Source: CAZBRS01 sp964494475 (GTDB taxonomy: Bacteria; Myxococcota_A; UBA9042; CAZBRS01). Taken from it: a stretch of 64,000 nucleotides of DNA. Below, piece by piece: positions 43,608 to 54,397 of this stretch; the first letter of the stretch is position 1, and each line of letters opens with the position of its first letter. Location: contig CAZBRS010000005.1 in NCBI GenBank assembly GCA_964494475.1, forward strand, positions 62,001 to 126,000, read 5' to 3'. The notes under the pieces are model-generated. The model saw nothing but the letters and a program-made list of their open reading frames with translations. It searched no databases and was not told the DNA's origin. The position numbers were made by a program, and so were the translations under genes.

Positions 43608-44657
43608 TCAACCTCCGGCCGCGTCGAGCAGCGGCTTGTTCTTGAGCTTCAGCGCCACCTCGCCGCGATCGACGAGGCCTGCGCTCAAGAGCTCGAGCAA
43701 GGCCTGGTCCATCGTCTGGTCGCCGTGGCCCTTGCGGAACGAGCCCTCGATCATGTGCGTCTCGCCCGCGCGGATCAACCGCCCCAGCGCCACGCTCCGG
43801 TTCAGCACCTCGTAGGCCGCCACGCGCCCCTGGCCGTCGGCGCGCTTCAGGAGGATCTGCGCCACGACCACCCGCAACGTGCCCGCCAGGATGGCCTGCG
43901 CCTGGGGCTGCTGCGCCGCCGGGAACACGTCGATGATCCGGTCGACCGCCTTGGCCGCGCTGTTGGTGTGCAGCGTTCCGAAGACGAGGAGGCCGGTCTC
44001 GGCCGCGGTGAGCGCCAGCGAGACGGTCTCGAGGTCGCGCATCTCGCCGACCAGCAGCACGTCGGGGTCTTCGCGCAGCGCGCCGCGCAGGGCCGCCGAG
44101 AACGAACGCGCGTGTTCTCCCACCTCGCGCTGGGTGACGAGACAACCCTGGCTGTGGTGAACGAACTCGATGGGCTCCTCGATCGTGACCACGTGGTCGT
44201 GCCGCGCGCTGTTGATGCGGTCGAGGATGGCCGCCAGCGTGGTCGACTTGCCCGAGCCCGTGGGGCCCGTGACGAGCACGAGGCCCGAGCGCAGCTTGGG
44301 GATCTCGTACACGGCCGGGGGCAGACGCAGCGACTCCATGGGCAGGATCTTCTCGGGGATCTGGCGGAACACCGCGCCGGGGCCCCCGCGGTCGCGGAAC
44401 AGGTTCACGCGGAAGCGCCCCGTGCCGGGTGACTGCCAGGCGAGGTCGGCGTCGCCGGTGGCCAGGAACGAGGCCCACGTGTCGTCGGGCACGATGGGGC
44501 GCAGCAGATCGGCCACGTCGGACGCGGACAGCGGCTCGGCGGACAGGGCCTCGAGATCGCCGTGCAGGCGGATCTTCACCGGACGCCCCGAGGCCAGGTG
44601 CAGGTCCGAGCCCTTGCGCTCGCGCAGCGTGACCAGGAGATCGGCGATCGTGGTCAT
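43608..44657 (-). CDS. pilT: Type IV pilus twitching motility protein PilT
   Basis: 349 residues from ATG 44657. Hexameric retraction ATPase with Walker A GPTGSGKSTTLA, Asp box EEPIEF, Walker B-type region DPDVLLVGEMRDLETV and His box GTLHTNSA. PilT drives pilus retraction. It starts 13 bp after a second PilT-like gene; such pairs often correspond to PilT and PilU. Confidence 0.93.
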   Translation of the reverse strand: MTTIADLLVTLRERKGSDLHLASGRPVKIRLHGDLEALSAEPLSASDVADLLRPIVPDDTWASFLATGDADLAWQSPGTGRFRVNLFRDRGGPGAVFRQIPEKILPMESLRLPPAVYEIPKLRSGLVLVTGPTGSGKSTTLAAILDRINSARHDHVVTIEEPIEFVHHSQGCLVTQREVGEHARSFSAALRGALREDPDVLLVGEMRDLETVSLALTAAETGLLVFGTLHTNSAAKAVDRIIDVFPAAQQPQAQAILAGTLRVVVAQILLKRADGQGRVAAYEVLNRSVALGRLIRAGETHMIEGSFRKGHGDQTMDQALLELLSAGLVDRGEVALKLKNKPLLDAAGG

Positions 44658-44670
44658 GGGCTCCCTCGCC

Positions 44671-45987
44671 TCACTCACAGAGCAACTCCTGCAGGTCATC
44701 GCGCTCCTCCGCGTCGATGACGCCCTGCTTGAAGAGCTCGGCGATGGAGTCGGTGAAGGGACGCATGCCAGCCCGGCGGTTGGTCTGCATGACCGACGGA
44801 AGCTGGTGCAGCTTGTTCTCGCGGATGCACGTGCCCACGGCCGGGTGCCGGACCAGGATCTCGAGCACCGGCACGAGGCGGCCGTCGCGCGTGGCGTGCA
44901 GCACCTGCGAGACGACCCCGCGCAGCGACTCGGCCAGCATGCCGCGGACGTGCTCCTGCTGCTCGGCGGGGAACACGTCGACCAGGCGCGAGACGGTCTC
45001 GATGACGTTGCGGGTGTGCACGGTGCCGAACACCAGGTGCCCCGTCTCCGCCGCGGTGATCGCCAGCGAGATGGTCTCGAGGTCGCGCAGCTCGCCCACC
45101 ACGATCACGTCGGGGTCTTCGCGCAGCGCCGCCCGCAACGCCGCACCGAACGAGGCCGTGTGGTGCCCGACCTCGCGCTGGAGCACGGTCGCGAGCTTGC
45201 CCTCGTGCACCACCTCGATGGGATCCTCGATGCAGATGACGGTCTGCTTGCGCTCCTCGTTGACCAGGTTGACCATGGCGGCCAGGGTCGTGCTCTTGCC
45301 GCAGCGCGCGGGCCCGGTGAACAGCACCAGCCCGTTGGCGAAGGTCGACAGGCGCGCCAGATCCTGGGGCAGTCCCAGATCGTCGAGGCGGGGCGGCCCG
45401 CCGCTGATCAGACGCAGGCAGGCCGCGGGGCCCCGCCGTTCGTGGTAGAGGTTGCCGCGCACCCGCAGCCCGGGCTCGATGTCGCGCGCGAAGTCCACCT
45501 CGAGCTCACGCTCCCAGGTCTCGAGCAGGGGCGGCGGCACGAGCGTGGCCAGCATCTCGTGCAGCTCTTCGGCGTCGCGCAGGGCCACGCCCTCCATGGG
45601 CACGAGGTCGCTGCCCACACGGATGCGCGGGACCTCGTCGGTGTGCAGGTGCAGATCGCTGGCCCCGGCCAGCACGGCGCTGCGCAGCAGCTGCTCCAGG
45701 TCCATCGCCAACGCCGACGCCTCGGCCGCCACGGAGCGCTCCCCCGCCGAAGCGGTGCGCGGAGCGGGCGCCGCTTCGCCCTCGCCGGCACGCTGCGCCC
45801 TCATGTGCTCGATCTGCAGCCCCAGCACCTCGTCGACCTGCGCCTCGGAGAGCAGGCGCAGCTTGAGCGCGATACGGCCCAGGGCGTACTTGCCCTCGTA
45901 GCGGCCGTACGCGCCGAGCAGCTTGTCGAGCTGGTCCTGGTCGAGGTAGCCCTTCTCGAGGGCGATGCGGCCGAACAGAGGGATCAC
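44671..45987 (-). CDS. PilT/PilU-like ATPase with extra N-terminal domain
   Basis: 438 residues from GTG 45987. The N-terminal part (LFGRIALEKGYLDQDQLDKL) resembles the GspE/PilB N-domain, an addition unusual for PilT. A linker precedes the ATPase. The P-loop is GPARCGKST instead of GPTGSGKST, still GxxxxGKS/T. IEDPIEVVHEG, VVGELRDLETIS and FGTVHTRNVIET complete the motor. It likely assists PilT. The gene is divergent from sucC. Start is less certain because only a weak AGAGG precedes it. Confidence 0.82.
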   Translation of the reverse strand: MIPLFGRIALEKGYLDQDQLDKLLGAYGRYEGKYALGRIALKLRLLSEAQVDEVLGLQIEHMRAQRAGEGEAAPAPRTASAGERSVAAEASALAMDLEQLLRSAVLAGASDLHLHTDEVPRIRVGSDLVPMEGVALRDAEELHEMLATLVPPPLLETWERELEVDFARDIEPGLRVRGNLYHERRGPAACLRLISGGPPRLDDLGLPQDLARLSTFANGLVLFTGPARCGKSTTLAAMVNLVNEERKQTVICIEDPIEVVHEGKLATVLQREVGHHTASFGAALRAALREDPDVIVVGELRDLETISLAITAAETGHLVFGTVHTRNVIETVSRLVDVFPAEQQEHVRGMLAESLRGVVSQVLHATRDGRLVPVLEILVRHPAVGTCIRENKLHQLPSVMQTNRRAGMRPFTDSIAELFKQGVIDAEERDDLQELLCE

Positions 45988-46079
45988 GGCGCCGGGCCTC
46001 TGGCGTTCTTCGTCTCCGACTCGGGAAGGATACCCCTCCACGCCCGCGACGGCTACGTCGAATCGAACACGAGATCCCC

Positions 46080-46108
46080 TTGGCCCGGCGAGCGGGGAGG
46101 CATACATT
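46080..46108 (+). promoter_or_regulatory. Promoter of sucCD
   Basis: TTGGCC (46080-46085), 17 bp, TACATT (46103-46108), 28 bp before the ATG, with GGGGAGGA as ribosome site. Confidence 0.5.
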
Positions 46109-46135
46109 GTCCAGCACGATTTCCGGGGAGGACCC

Positions 46136-47301
46136 ATGAAGATCCACGAATACCAGGCCAAGGCGCTCTTCCGGCAGTACGGCGTGCCCGTACCCGAGGG
46201 ACGCGTGTGCGCCACCTCCGACGAGGCCGCCGCCGCCGCCGCCGAGCTCGGGGGCACCGTCGTCGTCAAGGCGCAGATCCACGCCGGTGGCCGCGGCAAG
46301 GGCGGTGGCGTCAAGGTGGTGAAGACCCCCGACGAGGCCCGCGCGGCCGCCGCCGGCATGCTCGGCAAGAAGCTCGTCACGCACCAGACCGGTCCGGCCG
46401 GCAAGGAGGTGCTGAAGGTCCTGGTCGAGAAGGCCTCGTCGATCGCCAGGGAGTTCTATCTCTCTCTGCTGATCGACCGCGCCACCTGCAGCCTGGCCAT
46501 CATCGCCAGCCGCGAGGGCGGCATGGACATCGAGCACGTGGCGGCCACGAACCCCGCGGCCATCCACACGGTGCACCTCGACCCCGGCGTGGGCTACTCG
46601 GGCTACGTGGGCCGCGACCTCGCGAAGAAGCTCGGGCTCTCCAGCGATCAGCTCGGCCCCTTCGCCACGCTGCTCGGCAACCTGGTCAAGCTCTTCCACG
46701 GCACCGACGCCTCCCTGGTCGAGATCAACCCGCTGATCACCACGGCCGAGGGCGCCCTCGTGGCCCTCGACGGCAAGGTCACCTTCGACGACAACGCCTC
46801 GTTCCGGCACAAGGATCTGCTCGAGCTGCGCGACCTCTCCGAGGAGGACCCGCGCGAAATCGAGGCCTCGAAGCACGACCTCAACTACATCAAGCTGGAC
46901 GGCGAGGTCGGCTGCATGGTGAACGGCGCCGGCCTGGCCATGGCCACCATGGACATCATCCAGCACTACGGCGCGAAGCCGGCCAACTTCCTCGACGTCG
47001 GCGGCGGGGCCTCGGCCGCGCGCGTCGAGGCCGCCTTCCGCATCCTGCTCTCCGATCCGTCCGTGAAGGCGGTGCTCATCAACATCTTCGGCGGCATCGT
47101 GCGCTGCGACCTGGTCGCCACGGGCGTGGTCGAGGCCGCCAGGAACGTGAAGCTGGCCATCCCGCTGGTGGTGCGCCTGCAGGGCACCAACGCCGACGAG
47201 GGGCGCCGCATCCTGGCCGAGTCGGGCCTCGCCCTCACCCCGGCCGTCACGCTCGACGAGGCCGCGCGCGCCGTCGTCGCCGCCGTGAAGGGAGGTGCGA
47301 A

Positions 47302-47305
<4 letters not shown>
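46136..47305 (+). CDS. sucC: Succinyl-CoA synthetase beta subunit
   Basis: 389 residues, standard length. ATP-grasp domain with MKIHEYQAKALF start, VVVKAQIHAGGRGKGGGVK and the metal and phosphate segment (LVEINPLITT). The C-terminal domain has NGAGLAMATMD and VLINIFGGIVRCD. With SucD it makes ATP (or GTP) from succinyl-CoA in the TCA cycle. Nucleotide preference was not judged. It overlaps sucD by 4 bp. Confidence 0.97.
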
Positions 47306-48177
<872 letters not shown>

Positions 48178-48181
48178 CGAC

Positions 48182-48775
48182 ATGCACGCCTGGCGAAACC
48201 CGGCTCTTCTCGCGTTGCTGCTGTCGGTCACGGCCTGCGGGGGCACCGACGGGGGCGCCGAGGGCGACACGACCGACCCCGGCAACGGCTCGCTGGTGGG
48301 CACGGTGCTCCCGAACCTCACGTTCCACGACCCCGTCGCGAACGCCGACGTGACCACCAACAGCTTCCTGGCCGGCGGGGCCGGCGGGCACACCAAGGCG
48401 CTGCTGCTCAACGCCTCGGCGGGTTGGTGCACCGTGTGCAAGGCCGAGGCGCCCGAGCTGGCCGCCTGGCACGAGGAGTACGCCGACCAGGGCCTGACCA
48501 TCCTGTACACCGTCTTCGAAGACGCCGACGGCGACCCGGCCGGCGACGCCTTCGCCAAGGGCTGGTGCGGGGCGCTCGACCTGCCCTTCACCTGCCTGGT
48601 CGACGGCGCCTTCGCGTCCGGAGGGGGCCTGTCGAGCTACTTCGACCCGTCGTCGGCGCCCCTGAACCTGCTGGTGCGCGCCTCCGACCTGACCATCGTC
48701 TACGCGGCCACCGGCTTCGACGCCGACTCGGCGGCGCTGCTCGAACAGAAGATCGAGAACCTGCTCGGGCTCTGA
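48182..48775 (+). CDS. TlpA-like thioredoxin-fold lipoprotein
   Basis: 197 residues. Lipobox VTAC, then a Gly/Asp-rich linker. The thioredoxin-type domain has LLLNASAGWCTVCKAEAPEL, with the CxxC at WCTVC, and a long central region (EDADGDPAGDAFAKGW) as in TlpA/ResA proteins. Likely an envelope thiol-disulfide oxidoreductase. Position after sucCD suggests no pathway link. Confidence 0.8.
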   Translation: MHAWRNPALLALLLSVTACGGTDGGAEGDTTDPGNGSLVGTVLPNLTFHDPVANADVTTNSFLAGGAGGHTKALLLNASAGWCTVCKAEAPELAAWHEEYADQGLTILYTVFEDADGDPAGDAFAKGWCGALDLPFTCLVDGAFASGGGLSSYFDPSSAPLNLLVRASDLTIVYAATGFDADSAALLEQKIENLLGL

Positions 48776-48812
48776 CCGGCCGCCTCCCGCGCAGAGGGCG
48801 GCGGCGCCGAAA

Positions 48813-48841
48813 TTGCCTTCGGCCTGCCCGCGTGGTACAAA
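48813..48841 (+). promoter_or_regulatory. Promoter of the zinc-ribbon/PEGA gene cluster
   Basis: TTGCCT (48813-48818), 17 bp, TACAAA (48836-48841), 39 bp before the ATG. Confidence 0.5.
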
Positions 48842-48880
48842 TTCGAGTCAGACCCCCGTCAGGATGGGTGCCGATCGGCC

Positions 48881-50092
48881 ATGTTCGTCCAGTGCCCGTT
48901 CTGCCAGACGAAGCTCTCCGTGAACCCCGACTCCGTCCCGGAGATGGGCAAGGAGAAGCGCTGCGTCAACTGCATGAACCGGTTTCGCCTCGTGCGCACC
49001 GACGAGGAGCTGGTCGTCCAGTATCAGGTCCACGAACGCAAGGGCGCTCGCGAGATCGACACCGACAAGTCCGAGCGCAGCCTGCACGGAAACCTGACCG
49101 GGGTCGGCGGAGGCTCGGTCCACGAGACGCGCTACAACATCCTCGACGCGAACGCCCAGTCCAGCTCCCTCGACGGTGGCGGCTCGGGGGTCTTCGCCGA
49201 GTTCCTGCAGATCAGCGAGAACCAGCCCCCCGTCGAGGCCGCCGAGTCTTCCGCGCCCGACACCGACGTGCCCATCGAGCAGAGCCTGAAGATCGACGAG
49301 GTCTTCGGCGAGCTCACGCGCGAGGCCATGGGAGCCGAGGCGGCGCGCCCACCCCGGATCCTCACGTCGAAGGACCTGCTCGAACGACAGGAGAGCGGCT
49401 TCCGGCGCGAGTTCCGCCTGCGGCCCCCGCCGAGCGGTCGCCACGGAGCCAAGGCCGGCGATCTGGCCGGCACCGTGCGCGACCTCTTCTCGAACCTCAC
49501 GACGCTCGACCTGGTCCTGGTGGCCGCCTTCGTCGTGGTGGGGCTGGGCGCTCTGCTGGGCTTCACGAGCGCCGGCTTCTTCGGCATGAACTGGATCTCG
49601 GGCGGGGACGTGCGCCCCAGCGCGGTCAAGAAGCAGAAGGCCCACGCGCACTTCACCAAGGACGAGGTCTACAACCTCATCAACCTGACGCCCGAGAAGA
49701 AGGACTCCCGGCCGACGACGCTGTTCACCAAGGACGGGTCGGTCCTGCCCGAGGGCGACTACGCCAACCTCTTCGTCGAAGACGTCGAGATCGCCATCCG
49801 CTCGACCCCGGCCGGCGCCATGGTCTACCGGGGCGAGCAGGCGCTGGGCGCCACCCCCCTGCTGGTGCGCATGGGCAAGACCGAGACCATGGTGGTGCTC
49901 CGCCTCGAGAAGGACGGGTTCGAGCCCGAGACGCTCCGGTTCGTCGGGGTCGAGAGCCGCGCCTTCGACCTGCCCCTGCGCGTGCCGGGTTCGGCGACCC
50001 TCCGAGCGCCCAGAGCGCCCGGGACGTCGAAGCCGACCCCGCCCAAGGAGGCCAAGGAGAAGAAGCCCGGTGACGACTTCATCATCTACTGA
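48881..50092 (+). CDS. Zinc-ribbon, single-span PEGA protein
   Basis: 403 residues. An MJ0042-like zinc finger at the N-terminus (CPFCQTKL, then CVNCMNRF) leads to a long acidic cytosolic linker, one membrane span (LVLVAAFVVVGLGALLGF) and a C-terminal PEGA domain (STPAGAMVYRGEQALG). No kinase domain is present, so it resembles a kinase partner or adaptor with the same end modules as the kinases in this window. It is the first of three likely co-transcribed genes. Confidence 0.78.
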   Translation: MFVQCPFCQTKLSVNPDSVPEMGKEKRCVNCMNRFRLVRTDEELVVQYQVHERKGAREIDTDKSERSLHGNLTGVGGGSVHETRYNILDANAQSSSLDGGGSGVFAEFLQISENQPPVEAAESSAPDTDVPIEQSLKIDEVFGELTREAMGAEAARPPRILTSKDLLERQESGFRREFRLRPPPSGRHGAKAGDLAGTVRDLFSNLTTLDLVLVAAFVVVGLGALLGFTSAGFFGMNWISGGDVRPSAVKKQKAHAHFTKDEVYNLINLTPEKKDSRPTTLFTKDGSVLPEGDYANLFVEDVEIAIRSTPAGAMVYRGEQALGATPLLVRMGKTETMVVLRLEKDGFEPETLRFVGVESRAFDLPLRVPGSATLRAPRAPGTSKPTPPKEAKEKKPGDDFIIY

Positions 50093-50113
50093 GCCCACGG
50101 GGTGAAGCGACCC

Positions 50114-51493
50114 ATGAAAGCCCTCTGCATCGCCCTCTCCTTGGCCGCGCTCGTGGTCACGACCGCATGCCCGGCCGCCGATCTCGACCAGTCGCGGCTG
50201 TACAACCTGAAAGCTCTCAAATACCTGAAGAGCAAGTCGTACGACGACGCCATCCGCGAGTTCCAGCGTGCGTTCTACTCGGCCCCGTCGTCCAAGCCCC
50301 TCATCAACATCGCCAAGGTCTACGACGAGATCCTGCAGCGCAAGGATCTCGCGATGGACTACTACAAGATGGCCATCGAGCACGCCGAGACCGATCGCGA
50401 GCGCGACGAGTTGTCGGTGACGGTGGCGCGCCTCAAGGGCGAGCTGCTGCAGAAGCTCACGCTGCTCCAGGTGCGTTCTCCGGGCGTCGCGGCCGACGTG
50501 ACGCTGAAGACCGCCGAGACCGGCTCGCTCGTGCACCAGTGCCTGTCCCCCTGCGACCTGTGGGTCGACAACGGCGCCTACATCCTGGTGGCCACCAAGA
50601 AGGGGTACCACTACGTCGAGCGCCCCGTGACGGTGGTGGCCAAGGGCGTGATGCTCGTGACGGTCGATCTCGAGGCCACCTCCGATCGCGGCGTGATCAG
50701 CGTCTCGACCAACGTCGAGGGCGCCGTCGTGACCATCGACGGGGAGAACGTGGGGGTCACGCCGTACCGGGGCTCCTTCCCCCCCGGCCGGCTGGCCGTC
50801 CGGCTCGAGAAGCCCGGCTTCGGCGCCTGGAGCACCGAGGTCGAGCTGGCTCCTGCCGAGACCCAATCGGTGCACGTCTTCCTGAAGTCCGGCGATGAGC
50901 TCCTGATGGAGGGCGCCGGGCCCCTCCCGGCGGTCGCGCCACTGCGCTCCACGTGCCCGCCCTCCACGTGCCCGCCCGCCGCCGCGACCACCGCCGCCGC
51001 GGAGCCGTGCCCCGCCTGCCCGCCCGCCGCCCCCTGCGCGACCGCGGGCGTCGACGGCACGTGTCCTCCGCCCCAGATCGTCGAGAAGGTCGTCGAGCGG
51101 GTCGTCGAGAAAGAGGTGGGAGGAGGACGGGGGGCTGTCCCCCGGTGGTTGAAGTGGGTCTTCCTCGGCGCCGGCACCGGGTTGACGGGAGGGGGCGTCG
51201 GGCTGCAGCTCGTCGGCAAGCAGAAGATGGACGAAGCGAACTCCCTGGCCGACACCACGCCGAACTACGAAAAGCGCTTCTTCGACCTGCGCGACCAGGG
51301 CGCGCTGTTCACGAACCAGGCCTACCTGGGCTACGGCCTCGGGGGCGCGTGCCTGGTCACCGGAACCGTGCTCTGGATCCTCGAAGCCCTCGAGAAGCCC
51401 GCTCGGAAGACCACGACCCTCGAGTCGCCCTACGCGCCGTCCGAGGCGGTCACCTCGCCCGTCCCCGCCGCTCCCGGTGGAGTCCAGCCATGA
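50114..51493 (+). CDS. TPR and PEGA envelope protein with C-terminal membrane hairpin
   Basis: 459 residues from ATG 50114; a GTG 12 bp earlier is less likely. The signal peptide ends near VVTTAC, so lipidation is possible but not clear. TPR-like helices (NLKALKYLKSKSYDDAI) lead to two PEGA-like units (GVISVSTNVEG, AVVTIDGENVGV). A Cys/Pro-rich stretch (TCPPSTCPP) and a coiled-coil patch precede two membrane segments. It is the paralogue of 24493-25707. It overlaps the next gene by 4 bp. Confidence 0.75.
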   Translation: MKALCIALSLAALVVTTACPAADLDQSRLYNLKALKYLKSKSYDDAIREFQRAFYSAPSSKPLINIAKVYDEILQRKDLAMDYYKMAIEHAETDRERDELSVTVARLKGELLQKLTLLQVRSPGVAADVTLKTAETGSLVHQCLSPCDLWVDNGAYILVATKKGYHYVERPVTVVAKGVMLVTVDLEATSDRGVISVSTNVEGAVVTIDGENVGVTPYRGSFPPGRLAVRLEKPGFGAWSTEVELAPAETQSVHVFLKSGDELLMEGAGPLPAVAPLRSTCPPSTCPPAAATTAAAEPCPACPPAAPCATAGVDGTCPPPQIVEKVVERVVEKEVGGGRGAVPRWLKWVFLGAGTGLTGGGVGLQLVGKQKMDEANSLADTTPNYEKRFFDLRDQGALFTNQAYLGYGLGGACLVTGTVLWILEALEKPARKTTTLESPYAPSEAVTSPVPAAPGGVQP

Positions 51494-54390
51494 AGACCCT
51501 GCTTTCGCGCCTGCCGGGCGCCCTCGCGCTCGTGACGCTGTTCCTGGCCTGCGCCCCCGAGGCCGACTTCAAGGGGGCCGCTCCCCTGGCCGACGCGGCC
51601 GCGCCCGACGCCGACGCCACCTCCGACGCCGGGGGCGAGGTCGAGCCCGGCGAGGTCGCCGACGCGGCGGCGGCGACCTGCGAGACCGATCTGCAGTGCC
51701 AGGAGGCCTGGAAGGACGTGGCCTTCCCCTGCCACGTCCCCGTGTGCGGAGAGGGCGGCGCCTGCGCGTGGGAGGCGGAGGCGGACGACGCCCCGTGCGA
51801 CGACCACAACGACTGCACCGAGGACGACGCGTGCCTCGACGGCCAGTGCCTCGGCGATCCCGTCCTCTGCGCCCAGGGCGCCAGCCCCTGCGTGGTCACC
51901 CTGTGCGAGCGCGGCAAGGGCTGCACCGCCACGCGGAACACCACGGCCCCCTGCGACGACGGCGACCTCTGCACGGTCGGCGACCTCTGCGACGACGGAG
52001 CGTGCAAGCCCGGCCAGGCCGTGACGTGCGACGATCTCAACGTCTGCACCGCCGACGCCTGCGAGGAGGGTGCGTGCGTCTTCGCCCCGGCCCCCGGGGT
52101 GTGCGACGACGGCAACCCCTGCACCCTCGGCGACGCCTGCGAGGGCGGAACGTGCGTGCCGAGCGGGTGGACCGACTGCGCCGAGCTGCCCGACCAGCCC
52201 TGCCAGCGCAAGACCTGCGAGCCCGTGACCGGTTGCGGTTACGCGGCCTTGCCCGACGGCGAGCCCTGCGACGACCTCGACCTCTGCACGCTGGACGATG
52301 CCTGCCAAGGCGGCGCCTGCAAGGCCACGTTCGAGCGCCCGTGTGACGACGACGATCCCTGCACGAAGAACGAGTGCGACGGGGTCACGGGCTGCACCTT
52401 CCCTCCCGTCTCCGAGAACGCCCCCTGCAACGACGGAAACCCCTGCACCACCAGCGACAAGTGCCACTCCGGCCAGTGCCAGGGCGAGGCCAAGGTCTGC
52501 TACGACAGCAACCCCTGCACCCTCGACCTCTGCGACCCCTCCTCGGGGGGGTGCATCACCGTGTCCCAGAACGGCCTGGCGTGCGACGACGGCGACCCCT
52601 GCACCGTAGGCGACGCCTGCGTGAACAGCTCCTGCGCCTCCGGTCCGCCCAAGCTCTGCACCGACGGCAACCCCTGCACCGTCGACAGCTGCACCGTGTC
52701 CGGTCTCGAGGGGGTGTGCACCTTCGGCCCGGCGACCACGGCCAACCCCTGCGACGACGGCAACCCCTGCACCACGAACGACGTGTGCCAGCCCGGCAAG
52801 ACCACGTGCGGCGGCACGACCAAGGCGTGCAACGACGGCAACCCCTGCACGATCGACGCGTGCAACTACAAGGACGGCGCGTGCCTCTACGCCAAGGTGG
52901 CCGACGACACCCCCTGCAGCACCGAGAACGCCTGCCTGGTGAACCCGCGTTGCCTCGCCGGCGTCTGCGGCGGCGACGCCCTGGCGTGCAGCGACGACGA
53001 CGTCTGCTCCTCCGACCTCTGCGACCCCGACGGGGGCTGCTATCACGAACCCGCCACGTTCGACGCGAGCGACGCAGGCTGCCTCGTCGAGGGGGTCTGC
53101 GCGGGTCACGCGACGGTCACCTGCGCCAACAAGGTGCTCGCCTGCCACTACGACGGCGCCCTGGCGCGCGAGCCCGACGGCGAGGTCACCTGCGACGACC
53201 GCGACAACGACTGTGACGGCCGCGTCGACGAGGGGCTCTGCGGCGTCTGCCTTCACCGCGAGCGCGTGTGCGTGGGAAACGACGTGCTGGTCTGCAACTC
53301 GACCGGCTACGGCTGGGAGCCCGACCGCGCCTGCGCCGCCGCCGCCACGTGCGTCGGAGCGGGGGCCTGCCTGCCAGGCACCGACGTGGCGGTGGTCTCG
53401 GGTGCCGACCCCGATCCGACGCGCTCGCACGTCGCGGCCGTCGACGTCGAGGGTCGGCTGCTCGTCGCGGTCCCCGTGCTGCGCGAAGGATCACGCGCCG
53501 TGCTGCTGACCCGCGTCCTCCCCGACACGGGCGTGGCCGAGGAGTTGGAGTTGCTGGGTGACGTGACGGTGCTCGCGGTGCGCTCGACCGACGACCGGCG
53601 GCTGCACGTGATCTACCACGCGGCCACGGGCGCCGATCTCGATCTGCACGTGCTCTCCTTCGAAGGCTCGGCGACGGTCGACGAGAGCGTGTACAACGTG
53701 CCCGGCTTCCAGGCGGTGGCCGCGCCGCTCGTGCTCGACGCCACGACCCTCGCCGTGCCCGTGGCCACCATCGTCGACCTGCAACTCCTGCTGCGCGTCG
53801 ATCGGCTCGACCTCGCCCTGGGCGCGACCACGACGCTCGGCAGCCTGTCCTACACCGGCTTCCTGGTGAAGACGCTGGCCGCCAGCCGCCAGGTCGACGG
53901 CGACCTGGCCCTGCTCTACGCCACGAACACCCAGAAGACCCTGCTCACGCGCTTCCGCTTCGCGAGCAGCGACCTCCTCGCGCCCCTCGAGCTGCCCGAG
54001 ACCCCCGCCACGGTGGCCCTGGCCTCGGCCGAGACCGCCGACTACGTGGCGACCCTCGAGCACGACGAGGCCGGCACGGTGTCGGCGACCACGCGCGCCC
54101 TGGCCGACCTGGCCGCGAGCGGCGCGGGCTTCGTCGGGACCACGGCGTCGCCCTCGGGGCGCGTGCGCGCCTGGGGCCGCGGCGCCGACGTGCTGGTGCT
54201 GTGGGAGGGCGGCTCGATCGGCTCGCCCGAGCTCGACTCGGCCCTGGTGGGCGACGGAGGCACCGTCGACCTCGCGCCGGTGCCGGCCGGCCTGGCGGGC
54301 TTCGATCCCCGCTACGGCCGCAGCGCGCTCGGCTTCGAGTGGATCACGTGGCGAAACGCCGCCGGCGAGATCCGCTTCCGGGCGCTCTGA
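51490..54390 (+). CDS. Giant Cys-repeat lipoprotein with MopE-type metal-binding motif
   Basis: 966 residues. The signal peptide ends FLAC. After an Asp-rich linker come about 14 tandem units of about 30 residues, each built around CDDGxPCTxxDxC. A MopE-like motif (DDRDNDCDGRVDEG) follows at about residue 570. The last 330 residues have few cysteines and resemble a beta-propeller or sandwich. Such Cys-repeat proteins are common on myxobacterial surfaces and their role is unknown. It is the last gene of the PEGA cluster and ends convergent with envC. Confidence 0.82.
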   Translation: MKTLLSRLPGALALVTLFLACAPEADFKGAAPLADAAAPDADATSDAGGEVEPGEVADAAAATCETDLQCQEAWKDVAFPCHVPVCGEGGACAWEAEADDAPCDDHNDCTEDDACLDGQCLGDPVLCAQGASPCVVTLCERGKGCTATRNTTAPCDDGDLCTVGDLCDDGACKPGQAVTCDDLNVCTADACEEGACVFAPAPGVCDDGNPCTLGDACEGGTCVPSGWTDCAELPDQPCQRKTCEPVTGCGYAALPDGEPCDDLDLCTLDDACQGGACKATFERPCDDDDPCTKNECDGVTGCTFPPVSENAPCNDGNPCTTSDKCHSGQCQGEAKVCYDSNPCTLDLCDPSSGGCITVSQNGLACDDGDPCTVGDACVNSSCASGPPKLCTDGNPCTVDSCTVSGLEGVCTFGPATTANPCDDGNPCTTNDVCQPGKTTCGGTTKACNDGNPCTIDACNYKDGACLYAKVADDTPCSTENACLVNPRCLAGVCGGDALACSDDDVCSSDLCDPDGGCYHEPATFDASDAGCLVEGVCAGHATVTCANKVLACHYDGALAREPDGEVTCDDRDNDCDGRVDEGLCGVCLHRERVCVGNDVLVCNSTGYGWEPDRACAAAATCVGAGACLPGTDVAVVSGADPDPTRSHVAAVDVEGRLLVAVPVLREGSRAVLLTRVLPDTGVAEELELLGDVTVLAVRSTDDRRLHVIYHAATGADLDLHVLSFEGSATVDESVYNVPGFQAVAAPLVLDATTLAVPVATIVDLQLLLRVDRLDLALGATTTLGSLSYTGFLVKTLAASRQVDGDLALLYATNTQKTLLTRFRFASSDLLAPLELPETPATVALASAETADYVATLEHDEAGTVSATTRALADLAASGAGFVGTTASPSGRVRAWGRGADVLVLWEGGSIGSPELDSALVGDGGTVDLAPVPAGLAGFDPRYGRSALGFEWITWRNAAGEIRFRAL
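51790..53060 (+). repeat. Tandem Cys-rich coding repeats (about 14 units)
   Basis: Units share a TGCGACGACGGCAACCCC-like core encoding CDDGNP and the following CT. They vary in spacing and a few lack part of the pattern (units near CSTENAC and CSDDDVC). Confidence 0.8.
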
Positions 54391-54397
54391 CCTGGAA

